In this document: piece after piece, positions 45,556-56,944 of the stretch
Layout: every line of letters begins with the position of its first letter
How positions within the stretch are numbered: the first letter of the stretch is position 1
Origin: Desmodus rotundus
Lineage: Eukaryota > Chordata > Mammalia > Chiroptera > Phyllostomidae
Direction of reading: 5' to 3'
Length of the DNA: 64,000 nt
Assembly (NCBI RefSeq): GCF_022682495.2
Contig: NC_071396.1
Location: 58,235,159-58,299,158, forward strand
The notes under the pieces: generated by a model
Told to the model about the DNA's origin: nothing
The model's database searches: none
Seen by the model: only the letters and a program-made list of their open reading frames with translations
Position numbers and translations under genes: made by a program

Positions 45556-46743
45556 GCGGGCGCCATTGCTCCCACTTGGCCCCTCCCCCATGTACAGCAT
45601 CACAGCGCAGCGACCAGCATTACCCTGCCCCAGTGAACACCTAAGGCTCCGCCCCTTAAAGTAACAGATGCGCCAAGACAAACAAACAAACAAAAAATGG
45701 CCCAAATGACAGAACACTTCAAAGCTCCAGACAAAATACAACTAAGTGACGAAGAGATAGCCAACCTATCAGATGCACAGTTCAAAGCACTGGTTATCAA
45801 TATGGTCACAGACTTGGTTGAATCTGTTCGAAAAACAGATGAAAAAATGAAGCCTATGCTAAGAGAAACAAAGGAAAATGTACAGGGAACCAATAGTGAT
45901 GAGAAGGAAACCGGGACTCAAATCAATGGTATGGACCAGAAGGAAGAAACAAACATCCAACCAGAAAAGAATGAAGAAACAAGAACTTGGAAAAATGAGG
46001 AGAGGCTTAGGAACCTCCAGGACACCTTGAAACGTTCCAACATCCAAATTATAGGGGTGCCAGAAGGAGAAGAGGAAGAACAAAAAATTGAAAACTTATT
46101 TGAACAAATAATGGAGAACTTCCCTCATCTGGCAAAGCAAATAGACTTCTGGGAAGTCCAGGAAGCTCAGAGAGTCCCAAAGAAGCTGGACCCAAGGAGG
46201 AACACACCAAGGCACATCATAATTACATTACCCAAGATTAAACGCAAGGACCTACATCCAAGATTACTGTATCCAGCAGAGCTATCATGTAGAATGGAAG
46301 GGAAGATAAAGTGCTTCTCAGATAAGGTCAAGTTAAAGAAGCTCATCATCACCAAGCCCTTATTATATGAAATGTTAAAGGGAGTTACTTAAGAAAAAGA
46401 AGATCAAAAATAGGAACAGTAAAAATGACAGCAAACTCACAGTTATTAACGACCATACCTAAAACAAAAACAAGAGCAAACTAGGCAAACATCTAGAACA
46501 TGAGGGTTGTCAATAAGGGAGTGGGAGGGGGAGAGGGGGGGAAAGGTACAGAGAATAAGTAGCAAGGATGATAGGTGGAAAATAGACAGGGGGAGGGTAA
46601 AAATAGTGTAGGAAATGTAGAAGCCAAAGAACTTATAAGTATGACCCATGGACATGAACTATAGGGGGAATGTGGGATGGAGTGGAGTGGGGGGGGGAAA
46701 TGGGACAACTGTAATAGCATAATCAATAAAAAAAAATTAAAAA
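45556..46743 (+). mobile_element. HAL1 element, copy 6, 5'-truncated but ORF1 intact
   Basis: A 15-bp TSD, aaaagacccacctca, lies at 45541-45555 and 46744-46758. Only about 140 bp of 5' UTR is kept, so the promoter is lost. ORF1 (45697-46392) is open throughout. The 3' UTR has a shortened block (aacatctagaacatgaggg) compared with copies 1-3, 5 and 8. It inserted in the endonuclease domain of the host L1. Confidence 0.92.
45697..46392 (+). CDS. HAL1 ORF1, intact 231 codons, C-terminal-domain deletion form
   Basis: Residues 1-34 are the N-terminus and about 35-112 a coiled coil rich in Lys/Glu. Residues 115-183 are the RRM-like part (IIGVPEGEEEEQKIENLFEQ, RHIIITLPKIK). The frame then jumps to KDLHPRLLYPAELSCRMEG and ends KPLLYEMLKGVT. 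Against the 271-codon form, about 47 codons are missing after residue 182. They include the REKETVTYKG-PIRLS segment, the most conserved part of the L1 ORF1p nucleic-acid-binding C-terminal domain. The start could be Met1 or Met4 (MTEHF, the usual start). Expression is unlikely without the promoter. Confidence 0.75.
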   Translation: MAQMTEHFKAPDKIQLSDEEIANLSDAQFKALVINMVTDLVESVRKTDEKMKPMLRETKENVQGTNSDEKETGTQINGMDQKEETNIQPEKNEETRTWKNEERLRNLQDTLKRSNIQIIGVPEGEEEEQKIENLFEQIMENFPHLAKQIDFWEVQEAQRVPKKLDPRRNTPRHIIITLPKIKRKDLHPRLLYPAELSCRMEGKIKCFSDKVKLKKLIITKPLLYEMLKGVT

Positions 46744-46919
46744 AAAAGACCCACCTCAGAACAAAAGACCTACACAGACTGAAAGTTAAAGGTTGGAAAA
46801 AAGTACTCCAAGCAAATGGACAGCAAAGAAAAGCCAGGGTAGCAATAGTCATATCAGACAAAATAGACTTCAAAGCAAAGCCCATAAAAAGGGACCCAAA
46901 AGGACACTTAATAATACTC

Positions 46920-46999
46920 AAGGGAAGAATATATATATTCTTATACATATAACCTTATATATATATGGTTACATACAGTTTTAAAATACATACAATTTT

Positions 47000-47037
<38 letters not shown>

Positions 47038-47041
47038 GGAT

Positions 47042-47072
<31 letters not shown>

Positions 47073-47175
47073 CAGACAGACACACATGGATATATATATG
47101 TATACACACACATATATACACATACAGATATATATATATATACACACAGATATGTGTGTGTGTGTGTGTGTATAA
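46920..47175. repeat. TA/CA compound microsatellite in L1 ORF2
   Basis: Runs of (ta)n, (ca)n, (tg)n and (ata)n interrupt the ORF2 frame between the endonuclease and reverse transcriptase parts. The Tyr/Ile/Val-rich ORFs over it are artefacts. Confidence 0.9.
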
Positions 47176-50100
47176 CATTTCATCCCAAGGAAGCAAAATA
47201 CACATCCCTTTCAAATGCGGATGGAACATTTTTCAAAGATAGACCACAAGGTAGGACCCAAAACAATCCTCAACAAATTCAAGAAAATTGAATAGCAAGC
47301 ATTTTCTCTGAACACAAGGGACTGAAACTAGAAACCAGCCTCAAGGAAAAAACTCAAGAACACCCAAACTCATGGAGATTGAATAGCATGCTATTACACA
47401 ATGATGGGTCAAGAATGATATCAAGGAAGAAATCAAAAAGTTTCTGGAAAAAATGAAAATGAACTCACAACAATCCAAAGCTCATGGGACACAGCAAAGC
47501 AAGTCCTACGAGGGAAGTTTATAGCGATGCAGGCCTACCTAAAAAAGATCCAAACATTTCAAATAAACAACCTAACCCTACACCTACAAGAACTGGAGAA
47601 ACAAAAAAGACATCCCAGAGCAAGTAGAAGGAAGGAAATAACCAAGATCAGAGCAGAATTAAATGACATAGAGACTAGAAACACAATTCCAAGGATCAAT
47701 AAATCCAGGAGCTGTTTCTTTGAAATGATAAACAAAACTGACAAGCCTTTAAGCAGACTCATCAAGAAAAAAAGAGAGAGGACCCAAATAAACACAGTAG
47801 AAATGAAAGAGGAGAGATTAAAACTGATAACATAGAAATATAAAGGACTGTAAGAAATTACTATGAACGACTATATGCTAAGAAATTTGGAAACCTAGAT
47901 GAAATGGACAAATTTCTAGAAAAAATTATCTTCCAAAACTTAATGGAGAAGTAGCAGAAACCCAGAACACACCAATAACAGCTGACAAAATTGAAGCAGT
48001 AATTGAAAAACTCAAAACACACAAAAGCCCTGGACCAGACAGTTTCACAGGAGAATTTTACAAAGCATTTAAGGAAGAGGTAACCCCTATCCTTCACAGA
48101 TTATTCTAAAAAATTCTAGAAGATGGAAGACTCTCAAACTCTTTATGAAGCCAGCATTATCCTAATCCTCAAACCAGATAAAGACACAACAAAGAAAACT
48201 ACAGACCAATATTGCACATGAAAATAGATGCTAAAGTCCTCAACAAAATATTGGCAAACCACCTACAGCAATACATTAAAATGATCATACACCATGATCA
48301 AGTGGTATTCATCTCAATGATACAAGGAAGTTACAGTATTCACGAATCAATAAATGTAGTACATCACAGAAAAAAAAAAGCAAAGACAAATATCACATGA
48401 TCATATCAATAGATGCGGAAAAGTATAGCACCCATTTATGATAAAAACACTCAGCAAAGTGGGAATAGAGAGAGCATTCCTCAACATAATAAAGGCCATA
48501 TATGACAGACCTACAGCCAACATCATACTCAATGGACAAAAACTTAGAGCTTTCCCACTAAGATCAGGAACAAGACAAGGTTGTCCACTTTCACCACTTC
48601 TATTCAACGTAGTATAGGAAGTCCTAGCCACAGCAATCAAACAAGAAAAAGAAACAAAGGCATTGAAATTGGAAAGGAGGAAACAAAACTGTCATTGTTT
48701 GCAGATGATATAATAGTATACATAGAAAATCCTACAGACTACACCAAAAAACAACTTGATGTAATAAATGAATTGGGCAAAACAGTGGGATACAAAATGA
48801 ATATTCATAAATCAAAGGCACTTCTGTATACAACAATGAAATATTGGAAACCAAAATCAGGGGAAAAATCCCATTTCCTATAGCAAAAAGAAAAATAAAA
48901 TACTTAGGAATAAACCCAACCAAGGAGGTAAAAGACCTGCACTCAGAAAACTACACAATACTGAAGAAAGAAAATGAATAACAATAAAAATTTAAAATAA
49001 ATAAATAAATAATGTAAAAAGAAATTGAGGAAGACACAAACAAATGGAAACATATATTGTGTTCATGGATGAGAAGACTTAACATCAAAATGTCCATACT
49101 ACCTAAAGCAATTTATAGATTCAATGCAACAGCTATTAAATTACCAATGGAATATTTCACAGACATAGAGTAAACACTTCAAAAATTTATATGGAACCAT
49201 AAATGACAGTGAATAGCTGCAGAAATTTTGAGAAAGAAGAACAAAGCAGGAGGGATCACAGTACCTGACATCAAACTGTTTTACATGCTCACTGTAAACA
49301 AAACAGCCTGGTACTGGCATAAAAACAGGCACATAGACCAATGGAACAGAACAGAAAGCCCAGAAATAAACCCAAGTCCCTATGGTCAATTAGTATTTGA
49401 TAAAGGAGGTAGGAGCATAAAATGGAATAAAAGTAGTCTCTTCAAGAAATGGTGTTGGGAGATCAGGACAGCTATGTGCAAAAAAATGAAACTCAATCAC
49501 CCACTTATACCATACACAAAAATAAATTCAAGGTGGATAAAAGACCTGAATATAATTCATGACACCATAAAAGTCCTAGAGGAAAAACATAGACAGGGAA
49601 ATCTCAGACATTCCACGCAGCAATATATTCACTGATATGTCACTTAAAACAAGGAACATAAAGGAAACAATAAACAAATGTGACCTCACCAAAATAAAAA
49701 GCTTCTGCAGAGCTAAATAAAACAACATTAAGATAAAAAGAGAACCAACTATATGGGAAAACATATTTGCCAATGGTACCTCAGACAAGGGTTTGATCTC
49801 TAAAATATATAAAGAACTCACACAACTCCACTCCAGGAACACAAACAACCCAATTAAAAAATGGGCAAAGTACTTGAACAGACACTTCTCCAAGGAAGAC
49901 ATACAGAGGGCCCAGAGACATATGAAAAGATGCTCAGCCTCACTAGCCATCAGAGAGATGCAAATTAAAACCACAATGAGGTACCATCTCACACCAGTCA
50001 GAGTGGCCAGCATAAACAAATCCACAAACAAATGTTGGAGAGGATGTGGAGAAAAGGGAACCCTAGTGCACTGTTGGTGGGAATGCAGACTGGTGAGGTC

Positions 50101-50505
50101 ACTGTGGAAAACAATATGGAATTTCCTCAGAAAACTAAAAATGGAACTGCCCTTTGACCCAGTAATTCCACTGCTATGTTCTATCCTAAGAACCGTGAAA
50201 CACCAATCCAAAAGAACATATGTGAGAGGAACCAAGATGGCAGCGTAGGTAGACACACTGCGCCTCCTCGCACAACCAGAACTGACAGAGAATCGAACAG
50301 CAACGGGGACCGACACCAAGGAAATAGAAAATAAACATTCATCCAGACTGGTAGGAGGGGCGGAGATGGGCACCGGGGTGGAGAGGACTCGCGTGGCTGT
50401 GGCGGGACTGAGACTGGCGGAGTGTGGGACAAATGGCGCAGGCAGTCTGAGCACTAGCAGACCCTGCAGCCCCACATTTGCACAGATAAACCCAGAGGGC
50501 CGGAC

Positions 50506-51183
50506 TCAGAGTGGCGGAGAACAGGGCAGGCAGAGTGGCGGGTAGCACCCCGTGGCACCACATTCGCCCACAGATAAACCGGAGGAACGGCGGGCAGTGA
50601 AACAGACCGCACAACCCAGGGCTCCAGCTCGGGGAAATAAAGCCTCAAACCTCTGATTGAAAGCGCCCCTGGGGGTTGGGGAAGCAGCAGGAGAGACTCC
50701 CAGCCTCACAAGAGAGGTGGTTGGAGAGACCCACAGGGGCACAGAGTGTGCACAGGCCCACTTACTCGGGAACCAGCACCAGAGTGGCCCAGTTTGATTG
50801 TGGGTATCGGAGTGAAAGATTGAAATCCGGAGGAAAGTGAGGCGGGCGCCATTGCTCCCACTCGGCCCCTCCCCCAAGTACAGTGTGACAGCCCTGCAAC
50901 CAGCATTACCCCACCCCGGTGAACACCTAAGGCTCCGCCCCTTAAAGTAACAGACGCGCCAAGACAAACAAACAAACAAACAAAAAATGGCCCATATGAC
51001 AGAACACTTCAAAGCTCCAGAAAAAATACAACTAAGCGACGAAGAGATAGCCAACCTATCGGACACACAGTTCAAAGCACTGGTTATCAATATGCTCACA
51101 GACTTCGTTGAATCTGTTCGAAAAACAGATGAAAAAATGAAGCCTATGCTAAGAGAAACAAAGGAAAATGTACAGGGAACCAA
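50506..51183 (-). other. Antisense ORF across HAL1 5' UTR (copy 7), 225 codons
   Basis: It begins antisense to the ORF1 coiled-coil start, crosses into the 5' UTR and stops after CLPCSPPL at 50506. It contains the conserved HNQTGPLWCWFPSKWACAHS and FNQRFEALFPRAGALG blocks. A second antisense frame (50339-50614) covers the rest of the 5' UTR. Confidence 0.4.
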
Positions 51184-51682
51184 TAGTGATGAGAAGGAAA
51201 CTGGGACTCAAATCAATGATATGGACCAGAAGGAAGAAACAAACATCCAACCAGAAAAGAATGAAGAAACAATAACTTGGAAAAATGAGGAGAGGCTCAG
51301 GAACCTCCAGGACAGCTTGAAACGTTCCAACATCCGAATTATAGGGGTGCCAGAAGGAGAAGAGGAAGAACAAAAAATTGAAAACTTATTTGAACAAATA
51401 ATGGAGAACTTCCCCAATCTGGCAAAGGAAATAGACTTCCGGGAAGTCCAGGAAGCTCAGAGAGTCCCAAAGAAGCTGGACCCAAGGAGGAACACACCAA
51501 GGCACATCATAATTACATTACCCAAGATTAAACGCAAGGACCTACATGCAAGATTACTGTATCCAGCAAAACTATCATTTAGAATGGAAGGGAAGATAAA
51601 GTGCTTCTCAGATAAGGTCAAGTTAAAGAAGTTCATCATCACCAAGCCCTTATTATATGAAATGTTAAAGGGAGTTACCTAA
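50987..51682 (+). CDS. HAL1 ORF1, intact 231 codons, C-terminal-domain deletion form
   Basis: Colinear with the protein at 45697-46392 and sharing the same internal deletion, the same MAxMTEHFKAP start and the same KPLLYEMLKGVT end. It differs at scattered residues (for example QINDMDQKEET for QINGMDQKEET). With a complete 5' UTR upstream, this is the copy most likely to be transcribed from its own promoter. It is an L1 ORF1p-like RNA-binding protein lacking part of the C-terminal domain. Whether the truncated protein binds RNA is unknown. Confidence 0.8.
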   Translation: MAHMTEHFKAPEKIQLSDEEIANLSDTQFKALVINMLTDFVESVRKTDEKMKPMLRETKENVQGTNSDEKETGTQINDMDQKEETNIQPEKNEETITWKNEERLRNLQDSLKRSNIRIIGVPEGEEEEQKIENLFEQIMENFPNLAKEIDFREVQEAQRVPKKLDPRRNTPRHIIITLPKIKRKDLHARLLYPAKLSFRMEGKIKCFSDKVKLKKFIITKPLLYEMLKGVT

Positions 51683-52590
51683 GAAAAAGAAGATTAAAAA
51701 TAGGAACAGTAAAAATGACAGCAAACTCACAGTTATTAACGACCACACCTAAAACAAAAACAAGAGCAAACTAGGCAAACATCTAGAACATGAGGGTTGT
51801 CAATAAGGGAGTGGGAGGGGGAGGGGGGGAAAGGTACAGAGAATAAGTAGCATAGATGATAGGTGGAAAATAGACAGGGGGAGGGTAAAAATAGTGTAGG
51901 AAATGTAGAAGCCAAAGAACTTATAAGTATGACCCATTGACATGAACTATGTGGGGGGAATGTGGGAGGGAGGGGGTGGGCAGGATGGAGTGGAGTTGGG
52001 GGGGAAATGGGACAACTGTAATAGCATAATCAATAAATATATTTTTTTTAAAAAAGAACATATGCACACCAGTGTTCATAGCAACGCAATTTACAATAGC
52101 GAAGTGATGGAAGCAACCTAAGTGCCCATCCATAAAAGAATGGATCAAACAACCATGTTACATTTACACAATGGAATGCTATGATGGGGAAAGAAAGAAG
52201 AAGCTACCCTTTGCGATAGCATGGATGGAACTGGAGAGCCTTATGCTAGGTGAAATAAGCCAGGTGGTGAAAGACAAATATCATATGATCTCACCTTTAA
52301 GTGGAACCTAATCAACAAAACAAAGAAGCAAACAAAATTTAACCAGAGACATTGAAATTAAGAACAAATGAACAGTAACCAGAAGGTAGATGGGAGGGGA
52401 TAATGGGGGTGGAAAGAATGAAGGGTTTTCAGGAACAATTAAAAGGGACACATGGAAAAAAACAAGGGGAAATGTAATCAGGGCAGGGAGGTGGAATTGG
52501 CTGGGGTGCGGGGGGAGAGGTGAAGGGAAAAGGTAGATAACTGTACTTGAACAACAATAAAATAAAATAAATGGAAAAAAAATACCTAGG

Positions 52591-52805
52591 GCCCTGACCA
52601 TGTGGTTCAGTGGGTTGGAGTGTCATTCCATGCACTTAAAGGTTGCCAGTTCGATTCCTAGTCAGGACACACATGCCTAGTTTGTGGGTTCAATCCCTGG
52701 TTGGGGCACATACGAGAGGCAACAGATCGATGTTTCTTTCTCACATCTCTTTCTCTCTCTCTCTCGCTCCCTTCCTCTCTCTCTGAAAATCAATGGAAAC
52801 ATGTC
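52591..52805 (+). mobile_element. VES-type SINE
   Basis: The head is 'gccctgaccatgtggttcag' with a B-box-like 'agttcgattccta' (52649-52661). Then come 'gttggggcacatacgagagg', 'caacagatcgatgtttctt', a CT-rich run and an A-rich end. It lies directly after the L1 3' tail. Its TSD was not clear. Confidence 0.85.
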
Positions 52806-52811
52806 TGAGTG

Positions 52812-54600
52812 AGGTTTAAATAATACATAGAAATAAATTTAATCAAATAGGTAAAAGACCTATACTCTGAAAATTATAAGACATTGAAGTAATAAATTGA
52901 AGGAGATACAAATAAATGGAAGAGTATATCATGCTCATGGTTAGGAGGAATTAATATAGTTAAAATGTCCATACTACCCAAGGCATGAATATATATTTAT
53001 ATATATTCATTCAATGCCATGCCTATGAAAATACCAATGGCACATTTCACAGAGCTAGAACAAATAATCCTAAAATTTATATGGAGCTACAAATGACCCA
53101 GAAAGTACAAAGTTGGAGGTATGCTACCTGATATCAAACTTTACCACAAGGCTATAGTCATCAAAACATCATGATACAGACTTAAAAACAGACACATAGA
53201 TCAATGAAACAGAATTGAGAGCCCAGAAATAAACCTACATCTATATAGTCAATTAATATATGACCAAGGATACAATGGAGTAAAGACAGTTTATTCAATA
53301 AATGGTGTTGGGAAAATTGGACAGATACATAAAAATTAAACTAGACTCCTTTTTGTACAATACCAAGAATAAACTAAAAATGGATTAATGATTTCAATGT
53401 AAGACATGAAACCATAAAACTCCTGAAAGAAAACATAGGTAGTAATGTCTCTGATATTGCTCGTAGTAATATTTTTTGTGGATATGTCTCCTGGGCAAGG
53501 AAACAAAATTAAAAATAAACAAATGGGACTACATCAAACTAAAAAGTTTTTGCACAGCAAAGGAAGCATCAATCAACCTATTGAACAGGACAAGGTATTT
53601 GCCAATGATACATCTGATAAGGGGTTAATATCCAAAATTTATTAAGTATACAACTTAAACCCCCTAAAGCAAACAATCCAATTAAAAAGTGGTCAGAGGA
53701 CCTGAATAGACATTTTTCCAAAGAACATACAGATGGCCAATAGACATAATAAAAGATGCTCAAGTTCACTAATCATCTGCAAAATGCAAATTAAAATCAC
53801 AATTAGATATAACTTCACACTTGTCAGAATGGCTACGATCAATCAACAACAAGCATTAACAAGGATACAGAGAAAACAGAACTCTCATGCATTGTTGGTG
53901 GGATTGCAAATTGGTGTAGCCTTATGGAAAACAGTATGAAGTGTCCTCAAAAAGTGAAAAAGAGTAGTACTATATGACACAGCAATTCCACTTCTGGGAT
54001 TTTATCCAAAGAAATGCAAAACACTGATTTGAAAAGGCATGAACATCCCTACATTTAATGCAGCAATATTTACAATAGTCAAGATATGGAAGCCATCTAA
54101 AGTGCCCATCAATAGATGAATAAAGAAGAAGTGGAGCATATATACAATGGACTGGCCATGATAAAGAATAATATTAACATTTGCAAGAAAATAGATGGCC
54201 CTATAGGGTGTTATGCTAAGTGAAATAAGTCAGATGGAGAAAGGCAAGTATGATATGATTTCACTTATATGTAGAATCTAAAGAACAAAAATGAACAAAC
54301 AAAACAGATACAGACTAAAAGATTCAGAGAACAAATTGAGGGTTGCCAGATTAGAAGGAGCTGGGTGAAAAATGTGAAGGGATTAAAAAGTACAAATTGG
54401 TAGTTAAAAAATAGCCGTGAGGATGAAAAGTACAACACAAGGATTATAGTCAATATTGTCATAATTATATATGGTTCCAGGCAGGCATTACACTTATTGG
54501 GGGATCACTTCATTAATTATATAAATGTCTAACCATTATGTTGTACATTTTAAACTAATATAAAATAATATTGAATGTCTACTCTAATTAAAAATAAAAA
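52812..54600 (+). mobile_element. 5'-truncated older L1 (ORF2 C-terminal half and 3' UTR)
   Basis: ORF2 motifs run in order from 'aaaatgtccatactaccc' to the C-terminal region ('ctaagtgaaataagtcagat', about 54215) and a 3' end near 54600. An AT-rich palindrome (about 52985-53010) replaces part of the usual sequence. It is more diverged than the L1 at 42563-52580. Confidence 0.82.
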
Positions 54601-54604
54601 TATT

Positions 54605-54818
54605 TTTTCTTTCTTTTTTAATTAAACATTTTTTTTTTGTTGTTCAGTTACAGTTGTCTGCATTTTCTCCCCAATCCTTCCACCCCAACCCAGCCAAACC
54701 CACCTCCCTCCCCCACCTCCACCCTCCCCCTTGGTTTTGTCCATGTGTCCTTTACAGTAATTCCTGAAAACCCCTCTCCCCACTATCCCCTCCTCACTCC
54801 CCTCTGGTTTTTGTAAAA
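54605..54818 (-). mobile_element. Short 5'-truncated L1 3' end
   Basis: A T-rich tail, 'gttgttcagttacagttgtc', then a C-rich 3' UTR complement and 'ttgtccatgtgtcctttaca' match the L1 3' terminus in reverse. Confidence 0.8.
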
Positions 54819-55111
54819 TATTTCTTATTCAGTCCTACAATCAGGCCTTCCCTCTCTGATGTCTCCTCATATTCACATTATAAACTAGATGTCATTTTAT
54901 TCTTATGGTATCCTTTGGAGGCAGTAGCTCCATTTTGTGGATGTAGCAACTCAAGTTCAAAGGTTTGGTGAGTTACTCAAGATCACTGAACACTAAAATC
55001 CATGCTTTTACCAGTCCTCATACTGTTCTCAGGCTTATTTTTGGTACTGGGTCAGTTAAGGGAAGTCAAATCAACACCAAAGTTATAAACCATTTTTAAA
55101 TGGATCAATAC
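54819..55111. other. Intron flank downstream of the Kelch exon
   Basis: Appears single-copy. The splice donor (gtattg on the minus strand) begins at 55111 reading leftwards. Confidence 0.5.
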
Positions 55112-55309
55112 CTGCTCCATGGAATCCTCCACAGACATACAGCTTCCCATCCACTGCTCCTGCATTGGTAGAATTGGTTCGAAGAGAGAGCAGGGAACTT
55201 GGCATAGGGGGGCCCTCTCTCCAAAAGTCCCCATCAGGGTTATAGATCTCCACCACATCCAGGCACTTTCTAATCTGGCCCTTGTCTCGACCTATGCAGC
55301 CAATTCCAC
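55112..55309 (-). CDS. KLHL32: Kelch-family (KLHL) gene, penultimate coding exon
   Basis: The exon is 198 nt (66 codons' worth) with phase-1 boundaries at both ends. The minus-strand acceptor is ttatcattctctatag before 55309, and the donor is CAG/gtattg at 55112. Translation holds one kelch blade and the start of the next: IGRDKGQIRKCLDVVEIYNP with DGDFWREGPPMP, then NAGAVDGKLYVCGGFHGA, with the Gly-Gly pair and the spaced Tyr and Trp of a kelch blade. It splices in frame to 30362-30543. It is likely the substrate-binding beta-propeller of a Cullin-3 adaptor. The gene name is from memory. Confidence 0.8.
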
Positions 55310-56789
55310 CTATAGAGAATGATAAGAACAGACACTTCATTGTAGATAGCCTCCTTACTGCTATGGTTTGTATCAGATGTTTCTAGGCTTTCTGATCTTC
55401 CTCTTTGGTGCCCAGTGCTACTTCTAAGCAATAGTGATGTCTACTAGGTACTCCATAACCAAATTTAATGTCATTTCTAGTCACAGTTTTCCATCTACTT
55501 GTTCTTATGCATGATGCTGATTCCATTGCAGGTTTTATATTCTATACAATATCCAACACTGGTTGACACAATGAGTAATTCCTATAGAATAAGAACTCCA
55601 GGTTTGAATGTGAGGGTAACTTGACTCTGACATCTGCCTTCCTATTGATAATTAGCAATGATTTCACTGATCTTGCTAGCTAGAGATGTGTCCTTTTCAT
55701 TCCTCATCATCGCAAGCCTGTCTTTTCCTCTCTTCTTGAGCTGCATAAATTTTCCCCATTAGGAAAGGACAATTCTTTGGTAAATTTAAGGTTTAAGGAT
55801 CAAAGGAAGGCCTTCAAATCTAAATGCCCAGTGCATCTTCCACTTTTGGATGATACAGTTAATTGAACAGGTAGTCGCTGATTGCCTAACATATGCAAGA
55901 CAATGTGCTAAGTGATAAAGGGAATTTAGAAAGACAAATAAGGTATATTTCTAGCCATTAAGAAGTTAAGGGGTAGAAATAGTTATGTATGCAAATAAGT
56001 GAAGGAGATCATGACAAGTACCTTAAAAGAGATACAAATTAGACCCAGAAATCCAGATACTGTAGCAAGTAACAGAAATATCTTTTATATATTATGACTA
56101 AGTACAACCCTCCACAAGAAAAGTAATTGTGTAAGAACTTCCAATTGACTGTAATAATAAACACAAAATTTTTAAGCAATCTTTTTTGTTCTCTCCTCCA
56201 AGTACCACAACGAATGTTTTTAACTGTCAGGGCCATATTTCCTGACCTGAAATATGGCTCCTGAGACTAAGCTGAATTCAGTGGAAGGAGAGACACTCCT
56301 GTACTTGCAGACACTCCTCCATCAGTGACCTCATTTCATGCATACCCAATCTTATAACCCTGATCTGCACAGTCAAAAAGATTTTAAAGTACTGGTCTCA
56401 GGCTAAACCAGCTCTCTTTACTGTAGAGAGGGTCCTAGAGAGTCATTGCATTTGTGGAGTATTGATTGGTGCTTGGTTGTATTGTTTATAGCAATATCAA
56501 AACCAAAACGAAGAACTTCTCTGGTCTCATGGCATTTACTGAACATCACTATTATTTAACACCTTTTGCCCACCATTGCACTAGTTGGATGGTTATTTGC
56601 ATTATCATCTGTTTTTCAGCCTTCAGTACTGCATCCTCAGTAACCAGTACAGTACCTGACATGTGTGTCTGGAATGAATTAATGAGATATTTAACTTTTC
56701 CTATGCTTTCTGAGTTTGTTCAAGTGGATGTATTGTAAGCTCTTTAAAGGCAAAGGCCACTTTTTATGTATTTAAATTTATTTCACAGG
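55310..56789. other. Upstream intron of the Kelch gene
   Basis: No further exon or named repeat is certain. 55870-55990 has a pattern reminiscent of an old MIR-type or L3-type repeat ('gacaatgtgctaagtgataa'). Confidence 0.4.
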
Positions 56790-56944
56790 TGCTTCCGGCC
56801 AAGATGGAGGCATAGGTAGATACACTGTGCCTCCTCCCACAACCAAAAGAAGGACAACAACAATTTAAACACAAAAAACGACCAGAACTGACAGAAAATC
56901 GAACTGTATGGAAGTCTGACAACCAAGGAGATAAAGAAGAAACA

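Larger units (their letters stand above)
50223..52051 (+). mobile_element. HAL1 element, copy 7, full length, intact ORF1 and TSD
   Basis: A 13-bp TSD, aaaagaacatatg, lies at 50210-50222 and 52052-52064. The 5' end is complete (gaggaaccaagatggcagcg), with a GC-rich 5' UTR to 50986. ORF1 (50987-51682) is open, and the G-rich 3' UTR carries the short-form deletion. It ends gtaatagcataatcaataaa plus a T/A-rich tail. It is the most complete copy in the window and probably among the youngest. It inserted near the 3' end of ORF2 of the host L1. Confidence 0.93.
42563..52580 (+). mobile_element. Plus-strand LINE-1, full length but decayed, host of two HAL1 insertions
   Basis: It starts with a YY1-like gcaagatggctgcc box. 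The 5' UTR runs to about 44460, followed by a broken ORF1 (about 44460-45410). ORF2 starts at 45420 (MAMNKYLSMITLNVNGLN, then CCLQKTHL in place of LQETHL). The reverse transcriptase shows FADD at 48698-48709. The C-terminal part runs to about 50208 and resumes at 52065. The 3' UTR ends with aacaacaataaaataaaat. HAL1 copies interrupt it at 45556-46743 and 50223-52051. Many frameshifts mean no functional ORF2p. Confidence 0.9.

Noticed and set aside
49576..50475. 299-codon minus-strand ORF
   Set aside because: It joins antisense HAL1 5' UTR to antisense L1 ORF2 across the insertion boundary, so it cannot be an ancestral gene. Only the 5' UTR part is discussed as a finding.
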